Under the pieces are notes generated by a model. The model searched no databases, was not told the origin of the DNA, and saw only the letters and a program-made list of their open reading frames with translations. This document shows, one piece after another, positions 21,160-21,823 of a stretch of 21,823 bases of DNA; position 1 is the first letter of the stretch, and every line of letters starts with the position of its first letter. Origin of the DNA: a virus; IMG/VR virus record IMGVR_UViG_3300035688_000386, positions 1 through 21,823 of that record; one strand, given 5' to 3'. A program made the translations under genes and the position numbers.

Positions 21160-21823
21160 AATGGGACGTCCTTATCATCATCATCTACTACATCTAATTC
21201 ACCAATATAACCAGTTTCACCAGTACCATAACATATACGTGTGGAGTCGGAATGTTGATCATGTAACGCCGTAGTGTTTTCTTTTGTATGTAGGGGTATA
21301 TGCTGTTGGCCGGTTAAACTGTGTATTTTGGTGAATTGGGTTGTTGAGTCAGGACCAGTATGTGTTGTTTCACTGGTTAACTCGGGTTTTTTGGTGAATT
21401 GGTCAATTTCTCCCGGAACAATGGCGATCATTCTGACCATGTTGCCGTCGGCCCTTACTTGAAGTGTTTTGCGTCCATCACTGCAGACCAACAATCCGCG
21501 CTCATACCACTGCCTGATAGCCGACCGAGAGTCATATCCCGCCCTGGACAATTCCTCTATCAGCCGATTTTTAAAAAAACCGATCCATGCAATATCCCAA
21601 CGCCCGATCCACCCACCGGGCGGCGTTTTTGGTTCTTCTGAGGGCCCACAGAAAAGTCCTTTGTTTCGATATGCCCATTCGAGTGCGTGTTGCCTTGCTT
21701 CGGCTGCTCTGTCTGCTTCAATTGCCCCCTCGATTAAGGTTGGAAGAATCTCCTTGACTGACCAGGTTGTTTTCCATGGGAACAAGAGGGCCTGGTGTGC
21801 CAGCCTGCACGTCAGTTCAAGCA
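21156..21823 (-). CDS. C-terminal part of primase/helicase-like protein, 5' end outside window
   Basis: The frame is open to the window edge, so the N-terminus is missing; about 222 residues are visible. The segment GYDSRSAIRQWYERGLLVCSDGRKTLQVRADGNMVRMIAI resembles the C-terminal end of DUF927-type phage replication proteins, where a short winged region closes the ATPase. I make this match from memory of the pattern, so it is tentative. The last about 80 residues are different: low-complexity, Thr- and His-rich, encoded by AT-rich DNA with a repeated QFTK...LT element, and ending DVVDDDDKDVPF. That tail may be a linker or a recent addition. Position before a VRR-NUC nuclease fits a replication module. 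Confidence 0.45.
   Translation of the reverse strand, partial: LELTCRLAHQALLFPWKTTWSVKEILPTLIEGAIEADRAAEARQHALEWAYRNKGLFCGPSEEPKTPPGGWIGRWDIAWIGFFKNRLIEELSRAGYDSRSAIRQWYERGLLVCSDGRKTLQVRADGNMVRMIAIVPGEIDQFTKKPELTSETTHTGPDSTTQFTKIHSLTGQQHIPLHTKENTTALHDQHSDSTRICYGTGETGYIGELDVVDDDDKDVPF

Noticed and set aside
21185-21191. TAGTAG element upstream of the VRR-NUC gene
   Set aside because: It codes for Val-Val in the upstream protein and no TTGAC lies 16-19 bases before it, so I did not count it as a promoter.
1-21823. Diversity-generating retroelement, tRNA, integrase or lysogeny genes
   Set aside because: No reverse transcriptase, template repeat, tRNA cloverleaf, integrase or repressor could be found by eye. 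A temperate or lytic lifestyle cannot be told from this window.

Overview
The window is a piece of a tailed double-stranded DNA phage (Caudoviricetes) or prophage. It carries a recognisable packaging and head module: small and large terminase, portal, a MuF-like head protein, scaffold and major capsid protein, with HNH endonucleases and many small phage-type unknown genes. I see no bacterial housekeeping genes, rRNA or tRNA. Every gene I can support lies on the minus strand, so transcription runs from high to low coordinates. The host cannot be named from the sequence. Base composition is moderately GC-rich and GATC/CGATCG strings are very common.

In transcription order: (1) 21.8-18.6 kb holds the C-terminal part of a primase/helicase-like protein, a VRR-NUC nuclease, a ParB/Srx-fold protein and a radical SAM enzyme with an N-terminal B12-binding-like domain. 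(2) 18.6-14.5 kb holds terminase small and large subunits, a small unknown gene and the portal. (3) 14.5-12.3 kb holds a one-TM-segment small protein, a HAD-fold protein, a zinc-ribbon-like protein, an HNH nuclease and a cysteine-cluster protein. (4) 12.3-8.25 kb holds an unknown (possibly structural) gene followed by a sugar-modification cassette: two tandem paralogous GT-B glycosyltransferases and a fusion of a GT2-type glycosyltransferase with a radical SAM/SPASM enzyme. (5) 8.25-5.08 kb holds the MuF-like head protein and a run of small acidic or proline-rich proteins. (6) 5.08-0.85 kb holds three putative structural proteins (two are tandem paralogs), the scaffold, an HNH-like gene lacking its first catalytic histidine, and the major capsid protein. 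(7) 0.85-0 kb holds very small genes, one apparently frameshifted.

Two things stand out. First, eight places carry the same promoter-like element on the minus strand: a -35 box TTGAC[C/G/T] (TTGTCA once), a spacer of 17 or 18, and an unusual -10 box TAGTAG (TAGTAA once). Each sits just upstream of a structural or structure-adjacent gene. In three of them the TGA stop codon of the preceding gene is part of the -35 box. This looks like a dedicated late-promoter set with a non-canonical -10, often giving very short leaders. Second, the phage carries two radical SAM enzymes and three glycosyltransferase domains, three of these genes embedded between head genes. This suggests a phage-encoded modification pathway for virion proteins, DNA or host surface glycan whose substrate cannot be told from the sequence.

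No stretch longer than 300 bases lacks a gene. The longest gaps are 574-848 (promoter plus an apparently frameshifted small ORF) and 3580-3785 (promoter plus several palindromes).
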